Under the pieces are notes generated by a model. The model saw only the letters and a list, made by a program, of their open reading frames with translations, was not told the origin of the DNA and searched no databases. This document shows positions 1 to 9,149 of a stretch of DNA of 64,000 nt, piece by piece. The translations under genes and the position numbers were made by a program. This DNA comes from Bog-473 sp963711065 (lineage in GTDB: Bacteria > Actinomycetota > Acidimicrobiia > Acidimicrobiales > RAAP-2): the NCBI GenBank assembly GCA_963711065.1, contig CAVQCO010000007.1, forward strand, positions 620,001 through 684,000, in the 5' to 3' direction. Each line of letters opens with the position of its first letter. Position 1 is the first letter of the stretch.

Positions 1-106
1 CACGGCGCGGGGCCGGGTGGCGACGCGCCGGGCCTGGGTGCACCTCGGGCACGAGGGGCCGCCGGGCGGCGCCCCCGGCGGCCCGGACCCGCTGCCGTTG
101 TTCTGA
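1..106 (+). CDS. ruvB: RuvB C-terminus (partial)
   Basis: This is the last 34 codons of a gene that begins before the window, read in the frame starting at base 2 and ending at the TGA at 104-106. The peptide contains ARGRVATRRAWVHLGH, which matches the conserved C-terminal tail of the RuvB Holliday-junction branch-migration ATPase (PRGRVATRRAYEHLGL type). It is followed by a Gly/Pro-rich tail. The assignment is supported by synteny: ruvB commonly precedes yajC-secD-secF in actinobacteria, and yajC lies 5.3 kb downstream here. Only the tail is visible, so no catalytic residue can be checked. Confidence 0.72.
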   Translation, partial: TARGRVATRRAWVHLGHEGPPGGAPGGPDPLPLF

Positions 107-386
107 TTTCTGGGCGCCGCCGTCGGTGCGCTACCGTTGTGAGGTTGCACCACGAGACGGAAGCGAGGTGACCAGATGGCAGGCATTGCGACGCGTCCAC
201 AGCTGACCGCGCGCCCCATCGTGGTCCTGCTGCCCGTCTGCGCCGGTGCAGCCGGGAGGTCCCGCATGGCCGGGCCCTTCCCGTGCGCCACCGGCCACTG
301 ACGCCGCCTCGGCCTTCACCGGCCCTTCCCACTGCGCACCACCGGTGCGCCCTTCCCGACCGATCCACCTTCGCCTGGAGACTCCC
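107..386. other. Intergenic leader between ruvB and the ABC exporter
   Basis: This 280-base stretch has no recognised gene. It holds a TACCGT hexamer (132-137) that could be a -10 box. It also holds a 41-codon open frame, ATG 176 to TGA 301, preceded by GCGAGGTGACC. That frame would give a short hydrophobic peptide and could be a leader ORF or chance. No strong terminator hairpin was seen. Confidence 0.35.
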
Positions 387-2181
387 ATGGGTGAACGCAC
401 GCTCTTCCCGAATGCATCGAACAAGGCGACGCTGGCGTACTGCTGGCACCAGATGCGGCCCGACCGCGCCGCCTTCGCCGGCAGCTGCGCCGCCATCGTC
501 CTCGGCACCCTGGCCAATGCCGTCGCGGCCCCACTGATCTTCGCCGCGCTGCTCGGGCGCATCGCGGGCACCGGGTCCGACGCCGGCACGTGGCACTCCT
601 TCGCCCCGCTCATCGTCGCGTACGCCGTCGTGCTGGCCGCCGCCACCGCGTTCGGGCGGATCGGCGGCTGGCTCAACTGGGGCGCGACGCTGCGCTCCTT
701 CGGGCGCGCCATCACCAACGGCTACGACCACCTGATCGGGCTCAGCCACGGGTGGCACACCGACCGCCCGTCCGGCGAGGTCATCGCCACGCTGGAGACG
801 TCGACGTGGGCCTTCGTCGAGCTCATCGACGCCATGGTGTGGGGCATCCTGCGCATCAGCGTCACGACGCTCGGGGCCATCGTCGTCCTCGGCGTCGTCG
901 CCTGGCCGGTCGCCGTGGTCATGGCCGCCCTGGTCGGCGTGTTCGCGACCGTGCTGCACCACCGCATGGGCCGGGTCGTCGCGGCGGAGAAGGAGTTCTC
1001 GGACGCCCATTCGCGCGCCACCGGCGTCATCGCCGACACCATCGCCAACCTCACCACGGTGCGGTCCCAGGCCGCCGAGGGGCGCGAGAAGGTCAACGTG
1101 GGGAGGCTGGTGGGCGACTCCCTCGGCGCCGACCTGCGGGCCCGGCGGGTGTTCACCTCGACGCGCCTGCAGATGGAGTCGGCCATGGCCTTCTTCAACT
1201 GGGCGGCGGTGGCAGTCGGGGTCGTGCTGGCGTTGCACCACGTGGCGGCGGCAGGAGTGGTCTACCTGATCCTGTTCTACGCCACGTTCGTGGGGACGAG
1301 CCTCGAGGAGTCCTTCGAGTTCATCCGCCTGATGTCGCGCGCCATCGGCCGCTGCGCCAAGTTCGCCGGCATCGCGGCCACGGAGCCCGAGATCGTCGAC
1401 GTCCCGGGTGCGCCCGACCTCCGGGTGCCGCGGGGCCTGGTGGAGTTCCGGGACCTGCGGTTCTCCTACCGCGCCGGCCAACCGCTCTTCGAGGGGCTGG
1501 ACCTGCGCATCGAGGCCGGGGAGCACGTGGGGCTGGTCGGCCCCTCGGGATCGGGCAAGACGACGCTGACGAAGTTGCTCTTGCGCTTCGCGGACCGCGA
1601 CGGCGGTGTCATCGCCATCGACGGGCAGGACATCGCCCGGGTCGCCCAGCAGTCGCTGCGGCGGCACATCGCCTACGTGCCCCAGGACCCCCAGATGCTG
1701 CACCGGACCATCGCGGAGAACATCTGCTACGGCCTGGAGTCCGGGCCGGGCGTCGACATGGACCTGGTGCGTGCCGTGGGCAAGGCCGCGTACGTGGACG
1801 AGTTCGTGGAGCGCCTACCCGACGGCTACGAGACCGTGGTGGGGGAGCGCGGGCTCAAGCTGTCGGGCGGCCAGCGCCAGCGGGTGGCGATCGCCCAGGC
1901 CATGGCCAAGGGCGCGCGCGTGCTCGTGCTCGACGAGGCCACGTCCGCGCTCGACTCGGAGTCGGAGTCGCTCGTCCAGGACGCGCTGTGGCACCTGATG
2001 GAAGGCACGCACGGCGCTGGTCGTGGCGCACCGGCTGGCCACCATCGCCCGCCTGGACCGGATCGTGGTCCTCGACCGCGGCCGGGTCGTGGAGCAGGGG
2101 ACGCACAGCGAGCTCCTGTCGGGCGCCGGCGTCTACGGGCGCCTGTGGGCGCACCAGTCGGGCGGCTTCCTCGCCGCGTGA
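387..2181 (+). CDS. ABC exporter (fused permease-ATPase), frameshifted
   Basis: Half-transporter of the MsbA/multidrug exporter type, about 597 residues after repair. An N-terminal transmembrane domain covers roughly residues 25-340. The nucleotide-binding domain has Walker A GPSGSGKTT (~385), signature LSGGQRQR (~492) and Walker B VLVLDEA (~512). The ATG at 387 has a GGAG six bases upstream. The reading frame breaks at about base 2007, where one extra A follows GAAGGC. Removing it restores the H-loop segment ALVVAHRLATIARLDRIVV and a stop at 2179-2181. The substrate cannot be inferred. Its stop lies 7 bp from the convergent kinase gene. The single-base lesion looks like a sequence error, but a real pseudogene is not excluded. 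Confidence 0.85.
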
Positions 2182-2188
2182 TCGGCCG

Positions 2189-4092
2189 TCAGGCCGACCG
2201 GCTGGACGCCGGGACCGAGGCGCGCAACGGCAGGTAGACCCGGAACGTGGTCGACCAGCCCGGCGTGTCGACGATGTCGACGAAGCCCTCGTGGGCCTCG
2301 GCCACCGACTTGGCGATGGCCAGGCCCAGGCCCGTCCCGGGCACTCCCATCTCGGTCGAGGAGGCGAGGCGGTAGAAGCGCTCGAAGAGCTGGTCCCGCT
2401 CGCCCTCGGGGATGCCCGGGCCCTCGTCGAGCACCTGCACCCTGGCGTAGGAGTCCGCGTTGTCCACGATCACGTGGACGCGCCCCCGCGCGGCGAGAAC
2501 TTGATCGCGTTCGACAGGAGGTTGCCGAGGAGCTGGTGCAGGCGGGTCGGGTCCCCGAACACGGGGACCTCGCTCCCCGGCTCGATGGTCAGCTTGATCC
2601 CGGCCACGGTCGCCGAGGTCTGGATCGCGTGCACGGCCTCCTCGGCCAGGCGGTAGAGGTCGAGCTCGGTGAAGGCGACCCGGAGCCCGCGCCCGGCTCC
2701 CGGGTCGGCCAGGAGGTCCTCGGCCACCCGCTGGAGCTGCTCGGCGTTGCGCTCGATCGTCTGCAGCATGCGCATCTGGCTCTCGGTGAGGTCGGACGAC
2801 GCATCGAGGAGGAGCTCGATGAAGCCCCGGATGGAGGTGATCGGCGTCCGCAGCTCGTGCGACACCGTCGCCACGACGTCGTCCTTCATCTGGGTCAGCT
2901 CCCGCAGCCGGTTGTTCTGCTCGATGAGCGACTGCGTGACCTCCTTCTGGATGGCGAAGAGGCGCTCGCGGTCCGCGGCCAGCTCCTCCCGCTCGGTCAC
3001 GTCGATGGCGACGACGACATAACCGCCGGTCACCGGGGCGAAGGCGTCGTCGCCGTCCTCCGCATCGGCGGCGGCACCCTCGGGCCCCTCGAGCCCCGCG
3101 GCGTCGTCCGTCCGCTCCTCCTCGAGCACCGTGTCCGGGGTGGGCACCGGCAGGGCCCGCACCCGCACGACACAGCGGCGCTGCTGGCCGTCCTTGCGGG
3201 TGGCGGTCCAGGGGACCTCGGCGGCGGTCTCGGCGTCGATGGGCTCGAGCGCCGTCCGCATGGAGTCGATGGTCTGGCGGCGCTCGTCGATCTGGGCGGG
3301 GTCGATGAAGTCCGCGATGGAGCGGATGCCCACCACCTCGGCCGCCCGGTAGCCGAGCATCTGCTCGGCCCCCGCCGAGAAGAACGTGACCGTCCCGGCG
3401 GGGTCGACGCCCATGATGGCGCTCCCCGTCGCCGCCCGGAGAAGGGTCTCCAGCCGATCGCGGGCGTAGTCGGCCTCCCGGGCGCTGCGGCGGGCGATCC
3501 GGGACTGCTGGGCGAGGTCGCTCAGGAAGGCGCGGTCCCTCGAGACCATGGTGTAGACGGTCGACGCCACCAGGGTGGTGACGGTGGCCATGACCGCGAC
3601 CTGGCGCCACTCGATGGTCGGGTAGGCCGGGGGCCCCACGATGAGCAGGGGGACGAGCAGGGCCAGGTCCATGCAGAACAGCCCGACGAGGAGGTGCAGG
3701 CGCCTCCCGTAGAGGGAGAGCCACACGATGGGGAGCAGGTAGACCACGACCAGGCCCGAGTCGCTCCCGCCCTGGGCGTCGCGGATGATCGCGATGACCG
3801 CGATGTAGCCGATCGGGATGATGAGCCACACCCAGTCGGGCAGGCGTTCCCAGGGCAGCAGGAAGGCGGCGGCGACGAGCGCGAAGAACAGGACGCCGGC
3901 CAGGGAGATCTCCCGGCGCGCGTCGTGGGGGAAGGGGACGACGGCGATGAGCACGGTGCCGATGGCGACGAGCGCGAACACGGGGAGGCGCACCCGCATG
4001 GAGCCCGAGAAGCCGATGGGCAGGGCATTTCCGGGCATCAGCTGGTCGCGACGCCCCTGGGGGTCGTTCCGGGTCGAGGCCGGCTCGATCAC
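2189..4092 (-). CDS. PAS-containing sensor histidine kinase, frameshifted
   Basis: Membrane sensor kinase of about 634 residues after repair. The N-terminal ~200 residues hold about six hydrophobic segments. A PAS-like domain follows (GVDPAGTVTFFSAGAEQML region), then a coiled stretch, a HisKA domain with phosphoacceptor His ~412 in ATVSHELRTP, and a HATPase domain (N box GNLLSNAIKFSP, G boxes DEGPGIPEG and GTGLGLAI). The GTG start at 4092 overlaps the response-regulator stop by four bases, so the two are co-transcribed. The frame breaks near 2485, where a run of five G (coding strand) lacks one base. The upstream frame ends in a false stop at 2470 and the true C-terminus continues to 2189. 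Confidence 0.87.
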
Positions 4093-4787
4093 CGGCTGCG
4101 AGAGCGGTAGCGGTAGCCGAAGCCCCGCACCGTCTCAATCGGCGTGTCGTCCCCTTCGTCCCAGCCCAGCTTGCGGCGGAGCCGCAGGACGGCGTACTTG
4201 ACGCGTGAGGGGGCCAACCCGCTGGGGTCGTCCCAGGCCAGCTCGATGAGCTGGTCCGACGACAGGACCTGGCCCTGGTGACGGGCCAGGGTGGCCAGCA
4301 GCCGGTACTCGGTCGGGGTCAGCACGACGGCCTGGCCGTCGATCGTGACCGCATGGTGGGCGAAGTCGACGTGGAGGGTCCCGTCGTCGAACGCCGTGAC
4401 GGGGTCGCGCTGGGAGACCTGGCGCCGGCTGATCGCCTGGAGGCGGGCGAGCAGCTCGGACCGGCTGAAGGGTTTGGTCAGGTAGTCGTCGGCACCCGCG
4501 TTGAGCCCCCGCACCTTGTCGCGCTCGGTGCCGAGGGCGGTCAGCATCAGGACGGGCACGTCGCTCATGTCCCGGATCCGCTCCAGGACCTGCCAGCCGT
4601 CCAGGTCGGGCAGCCCGACGTCGAGGATGACGATGTCCGGGTGGCTCTGGTGGAATTGGCGCACGCCCTCGCGGCCCTCGGTCGCCTCCGAGACCGCGAA
4701 TCCCTCCCGCTCGAGCATGGTCTTCAGCAGTTGGCGAATGTCCGCCTCATCCTCGATGACCAGCACGGAGATATGTCCATCCCGCAT
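4089..4787 (-). CDS. OmpR/PhoB-family response regulator
   Basis: Two-domain regulator of 232 residues, partner of the downstream kinase. The receiver domain has the acidic pair E12/D13, phosphoacceptor D56 in VILDVGLPDLDG and K105 in DDYLTKPF. The C-terminal winged-helix domain ends with ETVRGFGYRYR. The open frame extends 100 codons further upstream, but that extension is Arg/Pro/Ala-rich and unlike any receiver. ATG 4787 is the natural start and has a TACAGT nine bases upstream. Target genes are unknown. The neighbouring ABC exporter is a possible output, by context only. Confidence 0.88.
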   Translation of the reverse strand: MRDGHISVLVIEDEADIRQLLKTMLEREGFAVSEATEGREGVRQFHQSHPDIVILDVGLPDLDGWQVLERIRDMSDVPVLMLTALGTERDKVRGLNAGADDYLTKPFSRSELLARLQAISRRQVSQRDPVTAFDDGTLHVDFAHHAVTIDGQAVVLTPTEYRLLATLARHQGQVLSSDQLIELAWDDPSGLAPSRVKYAVLRLRRKLGWDEGDDTPIETVRGFGYRYRSRSR

Positions 4788-4796
4788 CAGGGTGCA

Positions 4797-4802
4797 ACTG
4801 TA
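4797..4802 (-). promoter_or_regulatory. -10 box of the response-regulator operon
   Basis: TACAGT on the minus strand, nine bases before ATG 4787. This fits the TANNNT-near-start pattern seen across the window and implies a leaderless or very short-leader mRNA. Confidence 0.4.
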
Positions 4803-5441
4803 CTGGGGAAACAGCCAATCCGAGTGGAAAAGCGACGCCGCGGTCGAATTGTGAACGTCCTGGTCAGCGCCGCGACCGGCAGGCAGGGGAACAAAAGGGC
4901 GATCGCGGGTCGCCGGGCGTCCGGGTTCCGTGGGCGCGGGCCGCCGTCCTGCGCTGGCACGGACCCCGTCGCCGGGAGCGAAAGGTGCGCCGGCCCGGGT
5001 CGTCGGCTCCCCCCGGATCGCTCCGGCCGACGGCGACACAAGGCCGGCGCACCTCTTCGCTGCTCCTTCCCCTCGGTGTTCCCCCATACGAGAATCCGCT
5101 CCCCTTCACCGGACTCTCACACTTTGGTCGCCCCCCTCCGAACGACCATCACCGTGAGGTGCTCTACTGATGCCCGTACTGTGCACAAGAGCCGTCGCAA
5201 CGGCGCCCGTTTTGGGTTGCAATTCGGTTGCGCCGTGCGTCCCGCCGCCAGAGCGCTGCGGCTGCGCCGTTGTTCCCGCCGGGAGGCGAACGCGCCCCCT
5301 CCCCGGTCGGGACCCCGCCGGTGCCGCCACCTGGGCCGACGGTGCCCGGCGCGCCCCCGGCCGGTTCCGTACACGCCCGGGAGGAGCCGAACCCACGCAC
5401 TAGGGTGGCCCTTCGCAACCGTTTCAGGTCCAAGGATCCCA
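4803..5441. other. Long divergent intergenic region
   Basis: About 640 bases between the divergent response regulator and yajC. No coding frame here resembles a protein; the open frames present are Arg/Pro/Ala-rich shadows. Visible items are a TACTGT (around 5177) and a TAGGGT at 5401-5406, the latter 35 bases before the yajC start and the best candidate -10 for yajC. A weak GGTCG/CGACC inverted repeat lies at about 5126-5147. No RNA gene was recognised. Confidence 0.35.
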
Positions 5442-5939
5442 ATGACACCAACCCCGGCGCTCCTCCACCTCCTGGTCGCCGCCTCAAAATCGAGCTCCTC
5501 CAGTGGGCTGCTGACCCTCGTGCCGCTCCTCGCCATCGGGGTCATCGGCTACTTCTTCTTCATCAGGCCGCAGCAGCGCAAGGCGCAGGCGGCCCGCCAG
5601 GCCCAGGGGTCCGGGTACGAGGTGGGGGACGAGGTGCAGACCGTCGGCGGTGTCATCGGCACCGTCCTCGAGATCCACGGTGACCGTTACACGCTCCTGA
5701 CGGGAGCGCTGGGCGACGACGGCAACCTCGACGGCCCGCAGCCGACCCGGATCGTCTTCGTCCGCCAGGCCATCGCGCGGAAGATCGAGCCGATACAGGA
5801 CGTGCGCATCGACGACGAGCCCGTGGAGGACGTCACGGGTGCCGCCGACGACGACGACGTCGGCGGTGACAGTGCCCCCAGGAAGGGTGACGGTGCTCCC
5901 AGCAAGGGTGAGCGCGGCGAGGAGGCGGAAGACGCGTGA
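5442..5939 (+). CDS. yajC: Preprotein translocase subunit YajC
   Basis: Small single-pass membrane protein of 165 residues that associates with SecDF. It has one hydrophobic segment (about residues 24-41, LVPLLAIGVIGYFFFIRP), the conserved PQQRKAQ stretch and the YajC core GDEVQTVGGVIGTV. The C-terminal ~45 residues form an acidic, Asp/Glu/Lys-rich tail longer than in enterobacterial YajC. ATG 5442 has AAGGA about eight bases upstream. The much longer open frame starting at 4278 runs antisense through the response regulator and is not coding. The stop overlaps the secD GTG by four bases. Confidence 0.92.
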   Translation: MTPTPALLHLLVAASKSSSSSGLLTLVPLLAIGVIGYFFFIRPQQRKAQAARQAQGSGYEVGDEVQTVGGVIGTVLEIHGDRYTLLTGALGDDGNLDGPQPTRIVFVRQAIARKIEPIQDVRIDDEPVEDVTGAADDDDVGGDSAPRKGDGAPSKGERGEEAEDA

Positions 5940-7564
5940 GCCCCAAGTCGGGGGGACGGGCCCAACGACGCCAGCGACGCAACCTCCTGATCAGCGTCGT
6001 GGTCGTCGTCGCCATCACCGTGGGCTCGTTCGCCGCGGTGTTCGCCGCGAAGTGGTCGCCCCGGCTCGGGTTGGACCTCGCCGGGGGTGTGGCGGTCGTC
6101 TACACGGCTGAGGGCTCGCACGTCAGCCAGGCCGACCTCAACGAGACCGTCGACGTCCTGAACCTCCGGGTGAACGGGCTCGGCGTGTCGGGCGCGGAGG
6201 TGCAGACGACGGGCAAGAACCAGATCTCGGTCTCCATCCCCGGCGTGACGAACGCGCAGCAGGTGCTGAACCAGATCGGGCAGACGGCGCGCATGTACTT
6301 CCGGCCCGTCCTCTGCTTCGCCTACCCGCAGGGAGTCCCGAAGTCCGAGAAGAACAAGCACGTCCCGACGCGGGGTTTCGAGACCATCCCGGCCTGCAGC
6401 CCGTCGTCGGAGTTGACCGCGGCCAACCTCAACGTCACGCCCGACAGCTCGCCCCAGGGCTACCACTCCAACAACGTGCCGCCCGACACGCAGTACGTCC
6501 CGTACCCGTCGACGAGCGTGGAGAAGCCCGGCTACCCGAGCAGCACGGTCCTGCTGCCGGGTCTGGCGGCGAGCGGCAGCGCCAACGGCGGCGAGCGCTA
6601 CGTCCTCGGGCCCAGCCAGATGACCGGGCGCTCCATCTCCAGCGCCACGGCCACCCAGAACCAGACCGGGCAGTGGGTGGTCGACTACACGCTGGCCGGT
6701 GCGGCCGGGTCGGCGCTGTGGGACAAGGTGGCGCAGGAGAACTTCCACCAGCTGCTGGGGATCGAGCTCGACGGCGTCGTGTACTCGGCGCCCATCATCC
6801 AGCCGACCCAGACGGGCTTCACGTCCTTCGACGGGAAGGGTGAGATCTCGGGCAGCCTGACGCAGCAGGACGCCCAGAACCTGGCCCAGGCGATGAACTT
6901 CGGTGCCCTGCCCGTCACGCTCAAGGCGGCCACGTCCGAGACGGTGTCGGCCACGCTCGGCCACTCGGCTCTGGTCGCCGGCCTCGCGGCGGGGATCGGA
7001 GGCCTCGTCCTCGTGCTGCTCTACGTGTTGCTGTACTACCGCGCGCTCGGCCTCGTCGTCATCTCCGGCCTCGTACTGACCGCCATGATGCTGTGGGCGA
7101 TCATCTCGGCGCTCGGGCACACGTCGGTGGCCCCGAGCTTCGACCTCGCCGGCATCACCGGCCTGATCGTCTCCATCGGCATCACCGTGGACTCGTACAT
7201 CGTCTACTTCGAGCGGCTCAAGGACGAGGCCAGATCGGGTCGCTCCGTGCGGACGTCCGTCGAGCGCGGCTTCAAGAGCGCCTGGCGAACCGTGTGGGCG
7301 GCCGACTTCGTGTCGCTGCTCGCCGCCATCGTCCTCTACCTGGTCGCCGTCGGGAACGTGAAGGGCTTCGCCTTCTTCCTCGGGCTCTCGACCATCATGG
7401 ACATGGTGTTCACGTGGTTCTACACCCGTCCGCTCGTGATCCTCCTCGGCCAGAGCTCCCGCCTCCAGGGCACGGGGACGTTCAGCATCGCCACCGGGCT
7501 GGGGGCGGGACCACAGGCGCAGGGGCTCCCGGCCGGGGTGGCCGCGGGAGGTGGTGGCTCGTGA
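5936..7564 (+). CDS. secD: Protein translocase subunit SecD
   Basis: SecD, 542 residues, uses the proton-motive force to drive late stages of Sec export. It has an N-terminal membrane helix (residues ~16-37), the D1 motif LGLDLAGG (~43) and a large extracytoplasmic region. C-terminal RND-type helices carry the conserved D4 stretch GLIVSIGITVDSYIVYFERLKDE. The GTG start overlaps the yajC stop (GTGA). The stop in turn overlaps the secF start, giving a tight yajC-secD-secF operon. The extracytoplasmic domain contains a long Pro/Ser/Tyr-rich segment (about residues 155-210), as in other actinobacterial SecD. Confidence 0.95.
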   Translation: MSPKSGGRAQRRQRRNLLISVVVVVAITVGSFAAVFAAKWSPRLGLDLAGGVAVVYTAEGSHVSQADLNETVDVLNLRVNGLGVSGAEVQTTGKNQISVSIPGVTNAQQVLNQIGQTARMYFRPVLCFAYPQGVPKSEKNKHVPTRGFETIPACSPSSELTAANLNVTPDSSPQGYHSNNVPPDTQYVPYPSTSVEKPGYPSSTVLLPGLAASGSANGGERYVLGPSQMTGRSISSATATQNQTGQWVVDYTLAGAAGSALWDKVAQENFHQLLGIELDGVVYSAPIIQPTQTGFTSFDGKGEISGSLTQQDAQNLAQAMNFGALPVTLKAATSETVSATLGHSALVAGLAAGIGGLVLVLLYVLLYYRALGLVVISGLVLTAMMLWAIISALGHTSVAPSFDLAGITGLIVSIGITVDSYIVYFERLKDEARSGRSVRTSVERGFKSAWRTVWAADFVSLLAAIVLYLVAVGNVKGFAFFLGLSTIMDMVFTWFYTRPLVILLGQSSRLQGTGTFSIATGLGAGPQAQGLPAGVAAGGGGS

Positions 7565-9109
7565 GCGATCACGACGGCAGCTCCCTCGACGACGTCAGTG
7601 AGGAGGACGTCGAGCGACTCGAGGAGAGCGTCGAGACCGACGACCTCGACGAGGAGGAGCTGGTCAGCCTCGACGACGCCGCCCGCGCTGTTGGCCCGGC
7701 CACGGCGGGGCCACGGCCCGATCGCCCGCCTCTACCGTGGCGAGACCCGCTTCGACTTCGTCGGCAAGCGACGGGTCTGGTTCACCATCTCGACGCTGAT
7801 CATCGTCGCCGGGATCGTCTCGATCGTGCTGCGCGGGGGCCTGAACCTGGGGATCGAGTTCAAGGGTGGGACCGAGTGGACCATCGCCGCGCCCGGCGTG
7901 ACCCAGACCGAGGCCGTCGACGCCCTGAAGGGCACCGGGGTGATCAACCCGACCGTGCAGCTGCTGGGCAGCGGGGGCAAGCAGACCCTCACCGTGCAGT
8001 CGGACGTCAACCGGCTCTCGCAGTCCCAGCAGGATGCCGTCAGCCACAACGTGCAGAAGGCGCTGCTGCAGGTGACGGCCGCCCACGCGCCCCCGACCCC
8101 CGCGACGACTACCACGACCAAGGCGACCACCACGACCACCGCCAAGGCGGGCGCGTCCACGACGACCACCCCCACGCTCCCCGCCGGGTCCGCTCCCAAG
8201 ACGGTCACCGACAAGATCAGCATCACCACCGTCGGCCCGACCTGGGGCTCGTCCATCACCAACGACGCCATCAAGGCGCTGATCATCTTCTTCATCGTGG
8301 TGGCGATCTACATCAGCATCCGCTTCGAGCCGAAGATGGCGCTGGCGGCGTTCATCGCCATGATCCACGACGTCCTGGTCGCCATCGGGATCTACTCCAT
8401 CTTCAACTTCCAGGTCACGCCGGACACGGTGGTCGCCATCCTCACGATCCTCGGGTACTCGCTCTACGACACCGTGGTGGTCTTCGACCGCATCCGGGAC
8501 AACACCAGGGGCATCGGGAGCAGCGGGCGCCTGACCTACTCCCAGCTCGTGAACCTGTCGATGAACCAGACCCTGGCCCGGTCGATCAACACGTCCATGG
8601 TCGCCATCCTCCCGGTGCTGGCGGTCCTCCTCATCGGGGCCCAGTTCCTCGGGGCCACCACGCTGCAGTCCTACGGCCTGGCCCTCTTCGTGGGCCTGCT
8701 CTCGGGCGCCTACTCGTCCATCTTCATCGCGGCGCCGGTGCTGAGCATGATGAAGGAGCGCGAGGACCGCTGGATCGCCATCGCCGACCGCCTGGCCAAG
8801 CGGGGCGAGACGCAGAAGTGGTACTCCGCCGTCGACGCGGCGACGATGAGCACGCAGATGAGCGTCGCCGCGTCCGGTCAGGTCAGCCGGAGTGGGGCCG
8901 GGGGAGGCGGCACTGCCGCGCAGCAGTCCGGCGGCTCGAAGCGCAGTGGACCGATCCGGCCCGGCTCGGGCAGCCCGACGGGCGGCGCCGGCGGGTCCGG
9001 CGCCGGCGGCGCCGGCACGGGGACGGCGGTCATGGACCGACCGGACGACGGGTCGACGTCGCAGGGACCGCGGCCCCGCAAGAGCAGGGGCAAGAAGCGC
9101 CGGCGCTGA
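7561..9109 (+). CDS. secF: Protein translocase subunit SecF, N-terminal frameshift
   Basis: SecF, about 515 residues after repair. The GTG at 7561 overlaps the secD stop and opens a strongly acidic N-terminus. The frame changes at about 7683, where one extra C sits in GCCGCCCGCGCTG. Downstream the protein reads continuously: membrane helix, SecF motif LGIEFKGGTEW, extracytoplasmic domain, then helices with GYSLYDTVVVFDRIRDN. The alternative start at 7598 would give an Arg/Ser-rich shadow N-terminus and is not favoured. A Thr/Ala low-complexity stretch (bases ~8090-8180) interrupts the extracytoplasmic domain. The C-terminus is a Gly/Ser-rich then basic tail. Confidence 0.9.
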
Positions 9110-9137
9110 TGCCGTTCCCAGTGTTTCCCCAGGCGGG

Positions 9138-9143
9138 TAGCCT
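9138..9143 (+). promoter_or_regulatory. -10 box of rel
   Basis: TAGCCT with exactly six bases to ATG 9150 and no Shine-Dalgarno in between, consistent with a leaderless rel transcript starting within the gap after secF. Confidence 0.55.
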
Positions 9144-9149
9144 GAGTGG

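Noticed and set aside
7598..7690. Start of secF at 7598
   Set aside because: The resulting N-terminus (Arg/Ser/Thr-rich) is a frame shadow; GTG 7561 overlaps the secD stop and opens a plausible acidic N-terminus.
8090..8180. ACG/ACC-rich tract as a non-coding microsatellite
   Set aside because: It stays in the secF frame between two clear SecF segments.
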